Assembly: GCA_937901225.1 (NCBI GenBank)
Contig: CALCGX010000045.1
Coordinates: 1-32,195, forward strand
Length of the DNA: 32,195 bases
Source of the DNA: an uncultured Bacteroidales bacterium
Lineage (GTDB): Bacteria > Bacteroidota > Bacteroidia > Bacteroidales > Paludibacteraceae
Reading direction: 5' to 3'
The number at the start of each line of letters is the position of its first letter. Position 1 is the first letter of the stretch. The notes under the pieces are model-generated. The model was not told the DNA's origin and searched no databases. It saw only the letters and a list, made by a program, of their open reading frames with translations. A program made the translations under genes and the position numbers. Positions 31,058-32,195 of the stretch are shown here, in pieces.

Positions 31058-31089
31058 TTTGCAAATATCAGATGTTTTTCTTACCTTTG
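31058..31089 (+). promoter_or_regulatory. Promoter of the alpha/beta hydrolase gene, with candidate ArsR operator 2
   Basis: TTTG (31058-31061), 20 bp and TACCTTTG (31082-31089) fit the consensus. The spacer contains ATATCAGAT (31065-31073), which is the arsR-spacer motif in inverted orientation and in nearly the same place relative to the boxes. Confidence 0.75.
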
Positions 31090-31116
31090 CAGCATATTTA
31101 CTAAATAACTCTCACC

Positions 31117-31935
31117 ATGAAACCATTCACCACTTTCCTTCTGGCATTACTCACTACTATGCTATATGCCAAAGACTATCAAGTATATGGTCCACAAGGG
31201 GGACTGGCAATGACCGTCACTTTGCCCAAAGACTTTAATCCAGACACCGACACTTGCTCCATGGTCATTCTGATGCACGGCATTTTTGCTAGCGAAGATA
31301 TTCTGCCAATGCCTACTATCGCCCGAAAACTGGCTAAGGCGGGCATAGCATCCATTCGCTTTGATTTTGGTGGTCATTGGGATAGCGAAGGAGAGATTCA
31401 GCAAATGACCATCGAAAAAGAGATTGCCGACGCCATGGCTATCTGGCAATATGCCAAGTCTTTGCCATATGTCACTCGTATCGGACTTCTCGGGCACTCG
31501 CAAGGTGGTGTAGTAGCATCTATGACGGCTGGCAGGATTGCCGCCTCTGGCGATAGTATACAACCCTACTCGCTGGCACTTATTGCACCAGGATCGGTGG
31601 TCAAAGACGCCTGTTTGCATGGTAAGTTCTTTGGGGCTAAGTTCAACCCAGAAGATCCCCCAGCCTACATCAAGTGCTTTGGAATAATGAAGTTAGGCAG
31701 AGAATATATCCTCACCACCCAGCAACTGGATATTTACGGTACAGCCAGCCATTACAAGGGCAGAGTTCGACTGATTCATGGCAACAAGGACAAGATTGTT
31801 CCACTCTCATGCAGCGAAGATTTCAAAGCCACCTATGGCGACGCTGCCGATCTAATTATCGTAGAAGGCGAGAATCACATGATCGGACTAAAAACCCAAC
31901 GCGTAGCCGACCTCGTGTTAGACTTTTTCCAGTAA
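31117..31935 (+). CDS. Secreted alpha/beta hydrolase (S33/serine aminopeptidase-like)
   Basis: The protein has 272 residues and a signal peptide (about 1-18, MKPFTTFLLALLTTMLYA). The alpha/beta hydrolase fold shows the oxyanion strand MVILMHGIFAS, nucleophile elbow GHSQGG (S128), acid D225 in HGNKDKIVP and base H254 in GENHMI. It resembles esterases of the feruloyl-esterase or serine-aminopeptidase type; the substrate is not readable. It is transcribed divergently from arsR, and its promoter carries the same spacer motif. Co-regulation with arsenic genes would therefore be unexpected for an ordinary esterase. Confidence 0.88.
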   Translation: MKPFTTFLLALLTTMLYAKDYQVYGPQGGLAMTVTLPKDFNPDTDTCSMVILMHGIFASEDILPMPTIARKLAKAGIASIRFDFGGHWDSEGEIQQMTIEKEIADAMAIWQYAKSLPYVTRIGLLGHSQGGVVASMTAGRIAASGDSIQPYSLALIAPGSVVKDACLHGKFFGAKFNPEDPPAYIKCFGIMKLGREYILTTQQLDIYGTASHYKGRVRLIHGNKDKIVPLSCSEDFKATYGDAADLIIVEGENHMIGLKTQRVADLVLDFFQ

Positions 31936-31964
31936 TCCTCATAACTTCATAAACCAAGAAAACT

Positions 31965-32144
31965 ATGGAACACAAATCTTGTCCTCGCTGTGGTGCTACT
32001 TTCCTTTGTCAGCACGAGAATCCCGCCAAGTGCCAATGTGCAGGCGTGGAACTCTCACCTGCTGCGCGTGCCCATCTAGCAGAGCAATACCCCAACCACT
32101 GCCTCTGCCGCAAGTGCCTCATCGAATTAGGAACATCCAACTAA
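31965..32144 (+). CDS. Small cysteine-rich CWC-type protein
   Basis: The protein has 59 residues and starts at an ATG 29 bp after the hydrolase stop. Eight cysteines occur in the pattern C6-x2-C9, C15, C23-x-C25, C46-x-C48-x2-C51 (CPRCGATFLC, then CQC, then HCLCRKCL). This fits the small cysteine-rich CWC proteins found in many bacteria, which probably bind zinc; their function is unknown. The usual central CWC triplet is CQC here. Probably co-transcribed with the hydrolase. Confidence 0.8.
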   Translation: MEHKSCPRCGATFLCQHENPAKCQCAGVELSPAARAHLAEQYPNHCLCRKCLIELGTSN

Positions 32145-32155
32145 CCCTTTGTAGC

Positions 32156-32195
32156 ATGTTTATCTCCTTTCTTATATTCTGCATTATTGTTCTAC
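32156..32195 (+). CDS. Start of a membrane protein, cut by the window end
   Basis: Thirteen codons are visible from an ATG 11 bp after the previous stop: MFISFLIFCIIVL. This is a hydrophobic helix of the kind that begins an integral membrane protein. The close spacing suggests the same operon. Nothing more can be said. Confidence 0.4.
   Translation, partial: MFISFLIFCIIVL

Overview
The window looks like chromosomal DNA of an uncultured or poorly described member of the order Bacteroidales. The evidence is promoters of the Bacteroidetes type (TTTG or CTTG, about 20 bp, then TAnnTTTG), A/T-rich leaders without Shine-Dalgarno sequences, many secreted proteins starting MKKI(F/L), Omp28-like and DUF6029-like envelope proteins, and a candidate 6S-like RNA. 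No rRNA, tRNA, transposase or CRISPR array was seen.

Layout. (1) 1-10.4 kb, plus strand: the end of a GLUG-like surface protein, then four tandem paralogues of large secreted proteins. Each full-length copy has six divergent repeat units of about 110-130 residues and a C-terminal tag of the form NGQLLIIRNG-x-x-YN-x-x-G-x-x-VK. Two copies share a duplicated promoter and leader. (2) 10.5-19.2 kb, minus strand: three Omp28-like thioredoxin-fold proteins, a small secreted protein, a DUF6029-like beta-barrel, a TlpA-like thioredoxin and the RNA-binding protein Tex. Two Omp28-like proteins carry the same C-terminal tag as the repeat proteins, so the two clusters probably belong to one secretion or surface programme. 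(3) 19.3-24.1 kb, minus strand: two GH13 lipoproteins and a DUF2851 protein. (4) 24.1-27.2 kb: a repeat-rich zone with tandem arrays, strings of perfect hairpins, a structured RNA and an A/T-rich secreted trypsin-like protease gene. (5) 27.2-30.9 kb: an HXXEE membrane protein and an arsenic operon, arsR, arsG fused to an arsE-like thioredoxin, arsP and arsC, transcribed from the minus strand. (6) 30.9-32.2 kb: an alpha/beta hydrolase divergent from arsR, a small CWC-type cysteine-rich protein and the start of a membrane protein.

The most unusual feature is the density of very short tandem repeats. Heptamer arrays occur at five loci, one inside the DUF2851 gene. Octamer repeats are inserted twice in the tex gene. 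Undecamer (11-bp, one helical turn) arrays include two inverted, dispersed copies with the same end sequences. A family of 7-bp-stem hairpins with compensating stem changes brackets the protease/RNA segment. A 24-bp repeat in the arsR leader is an in-frame multiplication of the arsR start region. The divergent arsR and hydrolase promoters both carry an ATATC(A/T)GAT motif in the promoter spacer, a good candidate for an ArsR operator.
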